Assembly (NCBI RefSeq): GCF_019263705.2
Contig: NZ_JADQDK010000001.1
Location: 5,084,001-5,148,000 of the forward strand
DNA from: Pseudonocardia abyssalis
Lineage (GTDB): Bacteria > Actinomycetota > Actinomycetes > Mycobacteriales > Pseudonocardiaceae
Length of the DNA: 64,000 bases
Direction: 5' to 3'
In this document: one piece after another, positions 1 through 8,754 of the stretch
How positions within the stretch are numbered: position 1 is the stretch's first letter
Layout of the letters: the number at the start of each line of letters is the position of its first letter
Notes under the pieces: generated by a model
The model's input: only the letters and a program-made list of their open reading frames with translations
Databases searched by the model: none
What the model was told of the DNA's origin: nothing
Made by a program: the position numbers and the translations under genes

Positions 1-351
1 CAGCCGGCCGATGGTGGGCCGGATGTGCTTCTCGATCTTCCCTATGTAGCCGGTCCTGGTCGTCTTCTCGACGTCGATGACTTCGAGCCAGCGGTCGAGC
101 AGCTGGTTGACCGTGGCCTCGGTCTTCGGGCTCCGACGCTCGTCGACCTGGTTGAGGAGACGGGTGAGGACCTTCTCGGCTTCCCTCTTCGTCTCCTGGC
201 GTGTCGCCCGGGCCGCGACGGTCTGTCGGATCCAGAGCTTCTCGCCGGTGAGCTGGTCGATCCCGGCGTAGACCTTCACCCGCGCGGAGCCGCTCGGCAG
301 CCAGCCGATGGTGCCGCGATGACGTCCACGAGACGACCGGGAGGAGGCCAC
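1..351 (-). CDS. Tyrosine recombinase (integrase), N-terminal part, runs off window
   Basis: The frame is open for 117 codons from a GTG at 349-351 to the window edge. The visible part resembles the N-terminal half of an actinobacterial phage-type integrase: a basic start, an arm-binding beta segment (VYAGIDQLTG, residues 27-36), a lysine/arginine-rich helix, and the start of the core-binding domain (LLDRWLEV, 84-91; HIRP, 109-112). The catalytic R-H-R-Y domain lies outside the window, so activity cannot be judged. An alternative GTG at 379-381 would add ten residues. The gene starts about 85 bp from the 3' end of tRNA-Thr, a typical position for the integrase of an element inserted in a tRNA gene. 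The family call is fairly sure; whether the element is intact is unknown. Confidence 0.75.
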   Translation of the reverse strand, partial: MASSRSSRGRHRGTIGWLPSGSARVKVYAGIDQLTGEKLWIRQTVAARATRQETKREAEKVLTRLLNQVDERRSPKTEATVNQLLDRWLEVIDVEKTTRTGYIGKIEKHIRPTIGRL

Positions 352-385
352 GAGGGCGAAGATGCAACGATTGGAGGCCACGAGG
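343..385. repeat. Pair of 13-bp direct repeats before the integrase
   Basis: GGAGGCCACGAGG occurs at 343-355 and again at 373-385, a 30-bp spacing. The copies overlap the two possible integrase start codons and lie between integrase and tRNA-Thr. Arm-type integrase binding sites are often short direct repeats in this position, but that role is inference only. Confidence 0.35.
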
Positions 386-434
386 ACCGCCTGAGTGGGT
401 TCCGGGAGGGTCAGGTAGTGCCTCTGACCTGCGG

Positions 435-508
435 AGCCGCCTTGGGGAGTCGAACCCCAGACCTACGCATTACGAGTGCGTCGCTCTAACCGACTGAGCT
501 AAGGCGGC
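435..508 (-). tRNA. tRNA-Thr, anticodon CGT
   Basis: On the minus strand a 74-nt cloverleaf can be folded. Its acceptor arms are GCCGCCT and AGGCGGC, and the anticodon arm is ACGCA-CTCGTAA-TGCGT with anticodon CGT. The T arm is TGGGG-TTCGACT-CCCCA. CCA is not encoded. The 3' half directly faces the integrase gene, so the 3' end of the tRNA is the likely attachment (att) core; the other att copy is outside the window. Confidence 0.95.
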
Positions 509-553
509 GATGTGCGGGCGCCAGTGTACCGGCGGGGTCCGGCGCCCCCGACG

Positions 554-950
554 TCAGGTGGTCTCCGCCGGGACCGGGACGAAGGCGGCGGAGTCGTAGT
601 AGGTGCTCAGCCGGACGATCTTGTCGTCGGCCAGGTCGATCACGGTCACGCCGCGGCAGGAGATGGGGCGGTTGCTGCGCAGGATGCCGGTGCTCGTCCA
701 CTCCAGGGCGAACCGGTCGGTGCCCTCGACGACGTCGGAGAACTCGGTCGTGATGTCGGTGGACTGGTCGCGTACTCGGTCCAGACTGCGCCACCTCGCC
801 GTGTCGTTCGCCGCGGGCGTCGAAGCGCCGGGTGACGGCGTCGTCGGCGAAGAGGGCGGCGAACGGGGTGACGTCGGAGTCCTGCTCGAAGGTCAGCAGA
901 CCGGCGGCCAGGCGTCAGGCGCGGCCGTCGGTGATCCCGTCGTCCTGCAC
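554..950 (-). pseudogene. Broken NTF2/SnoaL-like small protein
   Basis: Two frames together read as an NTF2-like (SnoaL/ketosteroid-isomerase fold) protein. The first has FAALFADDAVTRRFDARGE; the second, after a one-base shift near 790-797, continues with DITTEFSDVVEGTDRFALEW and ends in VIDLADDKIVRLSTYYD before a TGA at 554-556. A second defect is an in-frame TGA at 915-917, only 11 codons after the best GTG at 948-950. At least two lesions make it a pseudogene unless sequencing errors are involved. Members of this fold are small enzymes or binding proteins; no specific role can be given. Confidence 0.6.
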
Positions 951-978
951 GGCCCGGCTACCCCGCCGCGACGGGGGC

Positions 979-2130
979 TCAACCCGTGTGGATCGCCGTC
1001 ATCATCGCCTCGGCCGCGATCTCCGGTTTGACGTTCAGGTCGAGTGCCTCCCGGCAGGCCAGAACGGCTTCCAGGCGGCGCAGCGTGGACTCGGGGGTCC
1101 ACTCCTGGGCCGCACGGCGGACGTCGGCGGAGCGGTCGGGGTTGGCGAGGGGGACCTCGGCGCCCGCGGAGGTCACGAGGACGTCGCGGAAGAACGAGGT
1201 GAGGTCGACGAGTGCGCGGTCGAGCGCGTCGCGCTGGTTGCGGGTGTTGCGCAACTTCTGGCGTTTCTCCAGGTCGCGCTCGGCCGCCTTCGCGGAGCGC
1301 GCGGCCCCGGCGACGCCCTTGCCGACGCCGCCGCCGCCCATCGCGACGTTCATCTCCTCGCGCTCGGCGCCGTCGCGGGCCTCGCTCAGCGCTCCGGCCT
1401 CGGCCTTCGCGCCGCGGACGAGGTCGGAGGCGAACGCGAAGGCGTCGCCGAGCGAGCGGGTACGCAGGGGCAGGGCGAGCACCGCCTCGCGCTGGGCGCG
1501 GGACTCCTCGTCGCGGGCGAGGTGCCGGGCGCGGCCGACGTGCCCGTCGGACACCGACGCCGCCCACCGGGCCCTCTCCGCGTCGATGCCGTCGCGCTGT
1601 ACCAGCACGGCGGTGATGGCGTCGACCGACGGCGTGCGCAACGGGACGACGCGGCACCGCGAGCGGATCGTGACGCTGACGTCCTCCGGGTGGTCCGACG
1701 GGGCGCACAGCAGGAACACCGTCTGCTCGGCCGGCTCCTCCACCGCCTTGAGCAGCGCATTGGCCGCGCTCTCGGTGAGCCGGTCGGCGTCGGTGATGAT
1801 CAGGATCTGGTACCGACCCGTCGACGGGCGGCGGGCCGAGAGCGCGACGAGCCTGCGCATCGCGTCGACGCCGATGCTCAGCCCCTCCGGCACCACCTCG
1901 CGCACGTCGGCATGGGTGCCGCTCAGGACGGTGTGGCAGGCGGCGCAGTGGCCGCAGCCGTGCTCGGGGCACTGCAGCGCCGCCGCGAACGCCCGCGCCG
2001 CGACCGACCGGCCGGACCCGGGCGGCCCGGTGAACAGCCACGCGTGCGTCATCGCCGACGGCTCGCGCGCCGCGTTCCCCAGCTCCTCGACGGCGTCGGG
2101 CTGGCCGACGACCTCGTCCCAGACGCTCAC
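979..2130 (-). CDS. holB: DNA polymerase III subunit delta prime
   Basis: 383 residues. Clamp-loader AAA+ subunit that helps load the beta sliding clamp onto DNA. Seen: VVGQPD near the start, Walker A GPPGSGRS in which arginine replaces the usual lysine, a zinc-binding cysteine cluster in CPEHGCGHCAACH, and sensor region SANALLKAVEEP. The C-terminal half (LDRALVDLTSFFRDVLV) matches the helical collar domain of actinobacterial delta prime. A degenerate P-loop is usual for subunits of this type that do not hydrolyse ATP. GTG at 2130 is chosen because SVWDEVVGQ is the family N-terminus and because it overlaps the upstream stop by four bases (GTGA), implying translational coupling to the MFS-kinase fusion. 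Confidence 0.9.
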   Translation of the reverse strand: MSVWDEVVGQPDAVEELGNAAREPSAMTHAWLFTGPPGSGRSVAARAFAAALQCPEHGCGHCAACHTVLSGTHADVREVVPEGLSIGVDAMRRLVALSARRPSTGRYQILIITDADRLTESAANALLKAVEEPAEQTVFLLCAPSDHPEDVSVTIRSRCRVVPLRTPSVDAITAVLVQRDGIDAERARWAASVSDGHVGRARHLARDEESRAQREAVLALPLRTRSLGDAFAFASDLVRGAKAEAGALSEARDGAEREEMNVAMGGGGVGKGVAGAARSAKAAERDLEKRQKLRNTRNQRDALDRALVDLTSFFRDVLVTSAGAEVPLANPDRSADVRRAAQEWTPESTLRRLEAVLACREALDLNVKPEIAAEAMMTAIHTG

Positions 2131-4094
2131 GGCGCGGTGAGCGTGGTGGAGGTACTGGGGAGCATCGGGGCGAGCCCGGTGTACACCCGCTCGGCGACCT
2201 CGTCGGCCGTGCCCTCCGCCTCGACCACGGCGTAGTGGTGCGGCTCGGCGGCGGCCATGCGGGTGAGCAGCCGCTGCACCCGCAGGTGCTCCTCGCCGGG
2301 CAGCCCGGTGGGGGCCGTGGGGGTGGCGCGGTCGAGCAGCACCGACACGTCGGGGCGCAACCGTCCGGTGGCCCACAGGACGAGGCTGTCGAGCTCACGG
2401 GGCTCCACCTCGGTGGCTGCCACCCCGTACTGCACGAGCCCGGCCAGGAACCGGTCGACGACGACGACCGCACCCTGCGCGAGGGCGGGCCGGATCACGC
2501 GCTCGACGAGGTCGGCCCGCACCGCGGCGGCGGCCAGCGCCTGCGCGCGGGCACCCCCGAGAGCGGCCTCGCGGACGGCGGCCTCCCAGCGCTCGCGGTC
2601 GCGCCCGGAGTCGTCGAGCTCCACCACGGTGTGCCCGGCCGACCGCAGCCGCGCCGCCAGTCGCGCAGCCTGCTCGGCGGTCTCCTCGGCGGGCGCGCCC
2701 TCGATGGCGACGAGCAGCCCGGACCCGGCGCGCGGCACGCCCCGGCGCAGCGCCGCGAGCAGGTCGGGCAGCATCGGCTCGGTGCGCTGGTCGTGCATCT
2801 GCCGGTAGGCGACCATCCCGACCACCGCGGCCACCAGCCCGCCCGCGAGCATGACGATCCGGGTGCCGTCGATGAGGAACGACCGCCCCAGCAGCTCGAC
2901 GCGCTGCGTGCTGACCAGCCCCACCACCAGCGGGACCAGCGCCATCGAGCCGAGCAGCGTGAGCCGCACGATCGACTGCACGAACGCGACGATGCGGCCG
3001 CGGATGTCGTCGGCGACCTCGGTGCCGATGATCGTGAGCCCGGTGAGGAACGCGATGCCGGCGAACCCGCCGACCAGGCCGACCGCGGCGATCGCGACGA
3101 ACAGGTGCGGTGCCAGCGCCACGAGGACGAGCGCGAACCCGGCCGCGACGATCGCGGCCCCGAACAGCCGGTTGTGCGGGATCCGCCGCGCCATCCCCGG
3201 CGCGACGGCCATGCCGAGCGCCAGCCCGACGAACACGGCGGCGAACAGGATCCCGTAGGCCGCGTTGCCGCCGCCGAGGCTCGCCGCGTAGAGCGTGGCC
3301 GATCCGACGACCGTGCCGCCCGCCGCGAACGCCCCGACGATGCCCGCCACCAGCCCGCGGATCAGCGGCGTGCCGACGACGAACCTCGCGCCGTCGCGCA
3401 ACAGCGTGACCACGCCCGGCGCCTGCTCGCGCGCCGCGGTGGCCCGCCCGGAGATCTCCGGGATGAAGAACCCGACGGTGATCGCCATGACCAGGTACGC
3501 GCACCCGGTGACGGCGAGCGCGACGTACAGCGTGGCCGTCTCCCCCGCGTCGCCGCCGAACGTGGACCCGATGCTCGACAGCGCCGTGAACAGCCCGGAC
3601 GCCAGCAGCACCGCCACCCCGTAGGTGACGACCAGCGCGAGCTGGTTGGCCGTCTCGACCTGGTCGGGGCGCTTGAGCAGGTTGGGGACCGCGGCGTCCT
3701 TCGCCGGGATCCAGAACATCGCGCAGATCTCGATGAGGAACACCGCGACGAACAGCCAGACGAGCGACCCGACGATCGGGATGGACACGAACAGGCCGAA
3801 GCGCAGGACGTCGCAGACGACCATGACGCGGCGGCGGTCGAACTTGTCGGCCAGCGCCCCCGCCAGCGGCCCGAGCAGCAGCGCGGGCAGCAGCTTCGTG
3901 GCGACGACGCCACCGAGCGCGAAGCTCTGCGCCTGGTAGCCCGACGTCAGCTGGGTGGCCAGTGCGGAGAGCGCGAGCAGGCTCAGCCACTCACCGGTGG
4001 CCGACCCGGCCGTGACGAGCCACAGCCGCCGGAACGCGGGGATGGCCAGCACGCTGCGCACCCGGTGCGAGGTGGGCGCGGACGGCGTGGTCAC
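2127..4094 (-). CDS. MFS permease fused to thymidylate-kinase-like domain
   Basis: 655 residues. Residues 1-430 form a major facilitator domain with about 12 hydrophobic segments and the loop motif GALADKFDRRRVM. Residues 455-650 align with dTMP kinase: the VAIEG strand, VVVDRF in place of the DRY motif, and the RPDVSVLLDR strand. Such fusions next to holB are known in actinomycetes and are usually annotated as dTMP kinase. In this protein the P-loop is badly altered: after IEG (464-466) comes APAEETAEQ, without the expected GxGK(S/T). dTMP kinase activity is therefore doubtful, although the domain is otherwise retained. The transport substrate is unknown. It is the first gene of the pair with holB. 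Confidence 0.8.
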   Translation of the reverse strand: MTTPSAPTSHRVRSVLAIPAFRRLWLVTAGSATGEWLSLLALSALATQLTSGYQAQSFALGGVVATKLLPALLLGPLAGALADKFDRRRVMVVCDVLRFGLFVSIPIVGSLVWLFVAVFLIEICAMFWIPAKDAAVPNLLKRPDQVETANQLALVVTYGVAVLLASGLFTALSSIGSTFGGDAGETATLYVALAVTGCAYLVMAITVGFFIPEISGRATAAREQAPGVVTLLRDGARFVVGTPLIRGLVAGIVGAFAAGGTVVGSATLYAASLGGGNAAYGILFAAVFVGLALGMAVAPGMARRIPHNRLFGAAIVAAGFALVLVALAPHLFVAIAAVGLVGGFAGIAFLTGLTIIGTEVADDIRGRIVAFVQSIVRLTLLGSMALVPLVVGLVSTQRVELLGRSFLIDGTRIVMLAGGLVAAVVGMVAYRQMHDQRTEPMLPDLLAALRRGVPRAGSGLLVAIEGAPAEETAEQAARLAARLRSAGHTVVELDDSGRDRERWEAAVREAALGGARAQALAAAAVRADLVERVIRPALAQGAVVVVDRFLAGLVQYGVAATEVEPRELDSLVLWATGRLRPDVSVLLDRATPTAPTGLPGEEHLRVQRLLTRMAAAEPHHYAVVEAEGTADEVAERVYTGLAPMLPSTSTTLTAP

Positions 4095-4160
4095 GGCGGC
4101 TCACCTCCTCGGCGCTCGGCGGAACTCACCGGTCGCCAGGGTAACCGGGCCACCGACGGG

Positions 4161-4574
4161 TCAGCCGTAGAGGATCGCCAGCACCATCTGCAGGGCGATC
4201 AGCGAGAACACGGCGACGAAGAACAGCGTGAACAGGCGTGACCCCAGGCGGCTGCGCGCGCGTCGGGAGAGCCCCAGGATGCTCGGCTCCTCGACCACCC
4301 GCGGGCGCGCCGAGGGCACGGGCGGGCGGTGCTCGCGACGGGTCGCGAGCTCGGTGACCGGCCGGACCGGGCGGTCGGCCGACGGGCGAGGGGCCGGCGG
4401 GACGGGCGCCGCGGCAAGCCGCTCCGCGGGCGGGGTCACCGGCATCCGCCGCCACGGCGGCGCGAGCCCGTCGACGAGGTCGTCGGCGTCCAACAGGGCG
4501 AGACCTCCCGACCGGGACGTGATCGGCACCGCCTCGGCGAGACGGGAACCGTCCGGTGCGTCGCCGAGCCTCAT
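4161..4574 (-). CDS. Small protein with C-terminal membrane anchor, unknown function
   Basis: 137 residues from ATG at 4572-4574. The N-terminal 105 residues are rich in proline, arginine and alanine and look disordered. A single hydrophobic helix lies at the very C-terminus (LFTLFFVAVFSLIALQMVLA). This tail-anchored layout would leave the basic, proline-rich part in the cytoplasm. A start at 4637 is possible but would run through the hairpin after the PBP gene, so the inner ATG is preferred. I do not recognise the family. It lies 66 bp upstream of the MFS-kinase fusion on the same strand. Confidence 0.6.
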   Translation of the reverse strand: MRLGDAPDGSRLAEAVPITSRSGGLALLDADDLVDGLAPPWRRMPVTPPAERLAAAPVPPAPRPSADRPVRPVTELATRREHRPPVPSARPRVVEEPSILGLSRRARSRLGSRLFTLFFVAVFSLIALQMVLAILYG

Positions 4575-4591
4575 GGACGGCGATGTTAGGC

Positions 4592-4642
4592 CGCCCGTGC
4601 GGTGATCACCCGCGGTACGGCGGCCGACCACCCGCACGGGCG
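4592..4642 (-). terminator. Hairpin downstream of the class A PBP gene
   Basis: CGCCCGTGCGG at 4592-4602 can pair with the complementary CCGCACGGGCG segment near 4632-4642, leaving a loop of about 30 nt. It begins 5 bp after the PBP stop codon and has no T-run, as is common for high-GC actinobacterial terminators. Confidence 0.4.
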
Positions 4643-4646
4643 AAAC

Positions 4647-7064
4647 TCATCCCCCGTCGGCGGGAGGTGCGGCCCCGTCGCCCGGAGGGGCTCCCCCTCC
4701 GTCACCGCCGTCCGGCGGGGGCACCTCACCGCCGTCGGTCGGGGCCTCGGTGGGTGCCTCCGGCGGCGGCGGGACCTCGCCGCTGCTGATCGTCAGCACG
4801 ATCGTCTCGCCGGGCAGCGCGGTGCCCCGCGGGCTCTGCCCGATCACGGTGCCGCGCGACGCCGCGTTGTCCTGCGTGCGCGTGGTGACAACCCAGCCCG
4901 CCGACTCCAGGGTGGCCCGGGCGTCGTTCTGACCGCTGCCGACGACGTCGGGGACACGGGACTCGGCGCCGCCCTCCAGGTAGCGCTCGTCGACGGCGGG
5001 CAGGGGGCTGACCGGCTGGCCCTCCAGCAGCGGCGTCATCGTGCCGAACCATGTCTCGGCGGGTGTCTTGCCGCCGAAGATGTTGCCGCTGCGGCAGGCG
5101 AACGGGGCGCCCGCACCGTCGCAGAGCTGGTCGGGGCGGTTGTCGTTGTCGTAGGTGATGACCGCGCCGGAGATCGTCGGCAGGTAGCCGAGGAACGCCG
5201 CCGACTTGTGGTCCTGGGTCGTGCCGGTCTTGCCTGCCATCGGGCGGTCCCAGCCGACCTGGCGCGCCGCGCCACCCGCGGTGCCGCCCGGCAGGTCGTC
5301 CTTGCTCATCGCCGTCATCATCGCGTTGGCCAGACCCTGGTCGACGACCTGCTCGCACGGCGCCTCGGTGACCGGCACCGGGTTGCCGACGGAGTCGGTG
5401 ATCGACGCGATCGGCGTCGGCGGGCACCACATCCCACCGCTGGCCAGCGTCGCGCCGACGTTCGACAGCTCCAGCACGCTCGTCGGGCTCACGCCGAGGG
5501 TGAACGACGCCTGCCGCTGCGCCTTGGTGACCTCGGCGATCGAGCGGTCGGTCGGCTGGCCGGTGTTCGGGTCGACGAAGCGCTCCGTGGCCAGCGACCG
5601 CATGCCCAGGCGCACCGCCATGTCGACGACGTCGGGCACGCCGGTGAACTCCATCAGCTTGACGAACGCGGTGTTCGGCGACTGCGCGAGCGCGTCGGAC
5701 AGGGAGAGGCGCTCGGCGTAGTTGCCGGAGTTCTGGACGGGCAGCGGGCGGCCGCCGCCGTCGACGTAGATCGGGGAGGCGTACCCGCTCGGCGGCACCG
5801 AGAGCTGGTAGTTGATGCCGAGCCCCTTCTCCAGCGCCGTGGCGGCGGTGAAGGTCTTGTAGACCGAGCCCGCGCCGAGCGGGACCGGGATGTAGGGCAG
5901 CCCGTAGCTGGTCTCCAGCGCGTCCCCGTCGAGGCCGTACACGCGGCTGGAGCCCATCGCGAGCACCTCGTGCCGGTCGGTGCCGGGCCGGACGGTGGCC
6001 ATCACGTTGGCGACGTTCGGCTGGTCCGGCGGCACCTCGGCGGTGAGCGAGGCCTGCATGGCGTCGAGCACGCCGCGGTCGAGCGTGGTCTGGATCGTGT
6101 AGCCACCGCGGCGCAGCTGCTCGGTGGAGAAGCCCGCCTCGGTGAGGTACTCCTGCACGTACTGGCAGAAGAACCCGGCCGGCCCCGCACCGATGCAGCC
6201 GTTGGCCTGGGTGTTGAGCGGCTGCGCGATCCCCAGCCCCTGGGCCAGCGCGGCGTCGGCCTGCGTCTGGTCGATCATCTGCTGCTCCAGCATCTGCTGG
6301 ACCACCAGGTTGCGCCGCTCGACAGCGGCCTGCGGGTTCTGCACCGGGTCGGTCGCGGTGGTGCTGCGGACCATGCCCGCGAGCAGCGCGGCCTGCGGCA
6401 CCGTCAGGTCGGCGGGGGTGACGCCGAAGTAGGTGCGCGCGGCGGAGGAGATGCCGGCGGCGCCGTTGCCGAACGGGACGATGTTGAGGTAGCGGGTGAG
6501 GATCTCGTCCTTGCTCAGCGACTGCTCGAGCTGCAGCGCGATCTGGGCTTCCTTGAGCTTGCGCGCCGGGGTCTGCTCGGTGGCCTTGAGCCGCTCGGTC
6601 TCGGTCTGCGCGTCGACGTAGAGCAGGTAGTTCTTGACGTACTGCTGCGTGAGCGTCGAGGCGCCCTGCTCGATGCTGCCGGACACCGAGTTGGTGACGA
6701 CGGCGCGCACCGTGCCCTGCCAGTCGACGCCCTGGTGCTGGTAGAAGCGACGGTCCTCGACGGCGACGATCGCGGCCTTCATGGCCGGGGAGATCTCGTC
6801 GGAGGTGACCGAGCGCCGGTTCTGGTCCGGGACGAACAGCTGCGCGATCGTGTTGCCCGCGTTGTCGGTGACGATGGTCGTCTGGGGCAGCGGCTGGTCG
6901 AGGACCTCGGTGGACACGCTGCCGACGCTGTCGCTGGCGTCGTTCGCGACGAGCCCGAGCCCGATCGCGGCCGGGAACGCGATGCCGGCCGTGACGACCC
7001 CCGCCAGAACGCAGAGGCCGAGCAACAGGCCGACCGGCCGGATCAGATGGCGCGGGAAGCTCAC
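4647..7064 (-). CDS. ponA2: Bifunctional class A penicillin-binding protein with PASTA domain (PonA2-like)
   Basis: 805 residues. Polymerises lipid II glycans and cross-links peptides outside the membrane. Seen: one N-terminal membrane helix (9-40), GT51 transglycosylase with AVEDRRFYQHQG (Glu103 catalytic) and GASTLTQQ, transpeptidase with S400VYK, S462PN and AGKTGTTQ, then one PASTA domain (VPDVVGSGQ onwards) and a proline/glycine-rich tail rich in PPDGG. PASTA domains bind peptidoglycan or beta-lactams. Divergent from whiB4, the arrangement of Rv3682/Rv3681c in M. tuberculosis, where PonA2 supports survival in stress and non-replicating states. The start at 7064 puts the membrane helix right after a short basic segment. 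Confidence 0.93.
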   Translation of the reverse strand: MSFPRHLIRPVGLLLGLCVLAGVVTAGIAFPAAIGLGLVANDASDSVGSVSTEVLDQPLPQTTIVTDNAGNTIAQLFVPDQNRRSVTSDEISPAMKAAIVAVEDRRFYQHQGVDWQGTVRAVVTNSVSGSIEQGASTLTQQYVKNYLLYVDAQTETERLKATEQTPARKLKEAQIALQLEQSLSKDEILTRYLNIVPFGNGAAGISSAARTYFGVTPADLTVPQAALLAGMVRSTTATDPVQNPQAAVERRNLVVQQMLEQQMIDQTQADAALAQGLGIAQPLNTQANGCIGAGPAGFFCQYVQEYLTEAGFSTEQLRRGGYTIQTTLDRGVLDAMQASLTAEVPPDQPNVANVMATVRPGTDRHEVLAMGSSRVYGLDGDALETSYGLPYIPVPLGAGSVYKTFTAATALEKGLGINYQLSVPPSGYASPIYVDGGGRPLPVQNSGNYAERLSLSDALAQSPNTAFVKLMEFTGVPDVVDMAVRLGMRSLATERFVDPNTGQPTDRSIAEVTKAQRQASFTLGVSPTSVLELSNVGATLASGGMWCPPTPIASITDSVGNPVPVTEAPCEQVVDQGLANAMMTAMSKDDLPGGTAGGAARQVGWDRPMAGKTGTTQDHKSAAFLGYLPTISGAVITYDNDNRPDQLCDGAGAPFACRSGNIFGGKTPAETWFGTMTPLLEGQPVSPLPAVDERYLEGGAESRVPDVVGSGQNDARATLESAGWVVTTRTQDNAASRGTVIGQSPRGTALPGETIVLTISSGEVPPPPEAPTEAPTDGGEVPPPDGGDGGGAPPGDGAAPPADGG

Positions 7065-7216
7065 GGAGCGCGAGCGTACGCCGCCCGATGTCGGGCCCCG
7101 GTCAGGTCGGGGTGCCCTCCCGTCGGAACCGAGTATTTTTGCTCCCTCCCGGAGGGAACCGCGGCGCCCCAGGATCCGTCTGTAGCGGGTCGAGTCGACC
7201 TACCTCGGGAGGGGCC
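7065..7216. promoter_or_regulatory. Divergent promoter region ponA2/whiB4
   Basis: This is the only space between two divergent genes, so it must hold both promoters. It contains an AT-rich step (GAGTATTTTTG at about 7129-7139) and directly after it a 15-nt palindrome, TCCCTCC-C-GGAGGGA (7143-7157). A strong ribosome site GGGAGGGG precedes the whiB4 ATG. I cannot assign a regulator to the palindrome. Confidence 0.45.
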
Positions 7217-7600
7217 ATGACGGAGCGGTGGAACTGGCGGAGCGCGGCGCGGTGCCGCACGGACGACGCCGACGAGCTGTTCGTGACCGGCGCGCAGCAG
7301 CGGGAGGCGCGGATGTTCTGCCGCTCCTGCCCCGTCCGCACCGAGTGCCTGGCCCACGCGCTCGACGAGGCCGTCGAGTTCGGGGTGTGGGGCGGGATGA
7401 CCGAGCGCGAGCGCCGCGCCCTGCTGCGCACCCGGCCCGAGGTCACGTCCTGGTACGACCTGCTGACGGGCGCCCGCACCGCCCACTACGCCGCCGACCC
7501 GGACGCCAGGCCCTTCGAGCACACCGCCACGGGGCTGGCCAGGGCCGCGGAGCACGCGGTGGCCGAGCGGACGGCGCGGCGGCTGAGCGAGTCGGCGTAG
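7217..7600 (+). CDS. whiB4: WhiB-family iron-sulphur regulator, WhiB4-like
   Basis: 127 residues. WhiB proteins are small [4Fe-4S] redox or NO-responsive regulators of actinobacteria. The four cluster cysteines are C13, C35, C38 and C44 (CRSC pair), followed by the GVWGG turn around residue 56 and a basic segment ERERRALLR. The assignment to the WhiB4 type rests on synteny: it is divergent from ponA2 and convergent with the Get3-like ATPase pair, as in M. tuberculosis, where WhiB4 modulates redox balance and beta-lactam response. The ATG is supported by GGGAGGGG at the right distance. It ends 2 bp before the convergent ATPase gene. Confidence 0.9.
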   Translation: MTERWNWRSAARCRTDDADELFVTGAQQREARMFCRSCPVRTECLAHALDEAVEFGVWGGMTERERRALLRTRPEVTSWYDLLTGARTAHYAADPDARPFEHTATGLARAAEHAVAERTARRLSESA

Positions 7601-7602
7601 GC

Positions 7603-8754
7603 CTACTGGGCCGTGCGCAGCGGGGTCGGGGTCGGCGGGGGTGTGGCCGCGGCGGCCAGCCGGTTGCCCACCTCGCGCAGCCCGTCGAGGTCGGAGATCT
7701 CGGCCGCCACCACCGGCACCCGGGCCACGGCGACGCCGGGGTGGGCGTTGGCGAAGCGGGCGAGCAGGCGCTCCTCGCGCTCGGCGAGGTCGACGCGGTC
7801 GGCGTGCAACCGCAGCACCGCGGTGGCCAGCGGGGCGCCGCGCAGGCCGTCGGCCACATCGCGGGCCTTGCCTGCCGACAGCTCGGCACGGGCCGGGTGG
7901 GTGCGGTTGAGCACGAGCCCGGCCAGCGGCATCCCCTCGCCCGCGAGGCGCTCCACGAAGTACGCGGCCTCGCGCAGGGCGTCCGGCTCCGGCGACGCCA
8001 CCACGACGAACGCGGTGCCCGGGGAACGCAGCAGCGCATAGGTGGCCTCGGCGCGCTCGCGGAAGCCGCCGAACATCGTGTCGAAGGCCTGCACGAACGC
8101 CGACGCGTCGGCGAGGAGCTGCCCGCCCAGGATCGTCGAGACCGCCTTCGCGAACAGCGAGAACCCGGCCCCCACGATCTTCATCAGGCCCCGCCCGCCG
8201 GCCCGCGCGGGAGCCGACAGCAGCCGGATCATGCGGCCGTCGAGGAAGGTGGACATGCGCTGCGGGGCGTCGAGGAAGTCGAGCGCCGACCGCGACGGCG
8301 GGGTGTCGACGACGATCAGGTCCCAGTCGCCGGTGGCCGCGAGCTGCCCCAGCTTCTCCATCGCCATGTATTCCTGCGTTCCGGAGAACGACGAGGAGAT
8401 CGTCTGGTAGAAGGGGTTGCTGATGATCGTCTCGGCCCGGCCGGGCTCCGCGTGCGTCTCCACCATCTCGTCGAAGGTGCGGCGCATGTCGAGCATCATC
8501 GCGTGCAGGTCGCCGTCGGCGTCGGCGACGAGACCGGGCTCGTTCGTCAGCGCCTGCAGGCCCAGCGCCTGGGCGAGGCGCTTCGCCGGGTCGATCGTCA
8601 GCACGACGGTGCGGCGGCCGCGCTCGGCGGCCCGGATCGCGAGCGCCGCGGACGTGGTGGTCTTGCCGACCCCGCCCGAGCCGCAGCACACGATCACGCG
8701 GGTCAGCGGGTCGTCGATGAGGGCGTCGACGTCCAGCTCGGGTGCGGTCCTCAC
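7603..8754 (-). CDS. Get3/ArsA-like ATPase, second subunit (Rv3680-like)
   Basis: 383 residues. A P-loop ATPase of the SIMIBI class, related to the tail-anchored-protein targeting factor Get3 and to ArsA. Seen: P-loop [11 protein letters not shown], switch-type [11 protein letters not shown], and [12 protein letters not shown] as the Walker B/switch II region. The first lysine of the canonical GKGGxGKT loop is serine here. It has no arsenite-type cysteines. The GTG start overlaps the stop of the partner gene by four bases, and the two products probably form a hetero-oligomer, as proposed for Rv3679/Rv3680. A true client or transport role is not shown by sequence; the label anion transporter is historical. 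Confidence 0.88.
   Translation of the reverse strand: MRTAPELDVDALIDDPLTRVIVCCGSGGVGKTTTSAALAIRAAERGRRTVVLTIDPAKRLAQALGLQALTNEPGLVADADGDLHAMMLDMRRTFDEMVETHAEPGRAETIISNPFYQTISSSFSGTQEYMAMEKLGQLAATGDWDLIVVDTPPSRSALDFLDAPQRMSTFLDGRMIRLLSAPARAGGRGLMKIVGAGFSLFAKAVSTILGGQLLADASAFVQAFDTMFGGFRERAEATYALLRSPGTAFVVVASPEPDALREAAYFVERLAGEGMPLAGLVLNRTHPARAELSAGKARDVADGLRGAPLATAVLRLHADRVDLAEREERLLARFANAHPGVAVARVPVVAAEISDLDGLREVGNRLAAAATPPPTPTPLRTAQ

Noticed and set aside
4602..7220. 872-residue plus-strand frame opposite the PBP gene
   Set aside because: Shadow of ponA2, which has all catalytic motifs on the minus strand.
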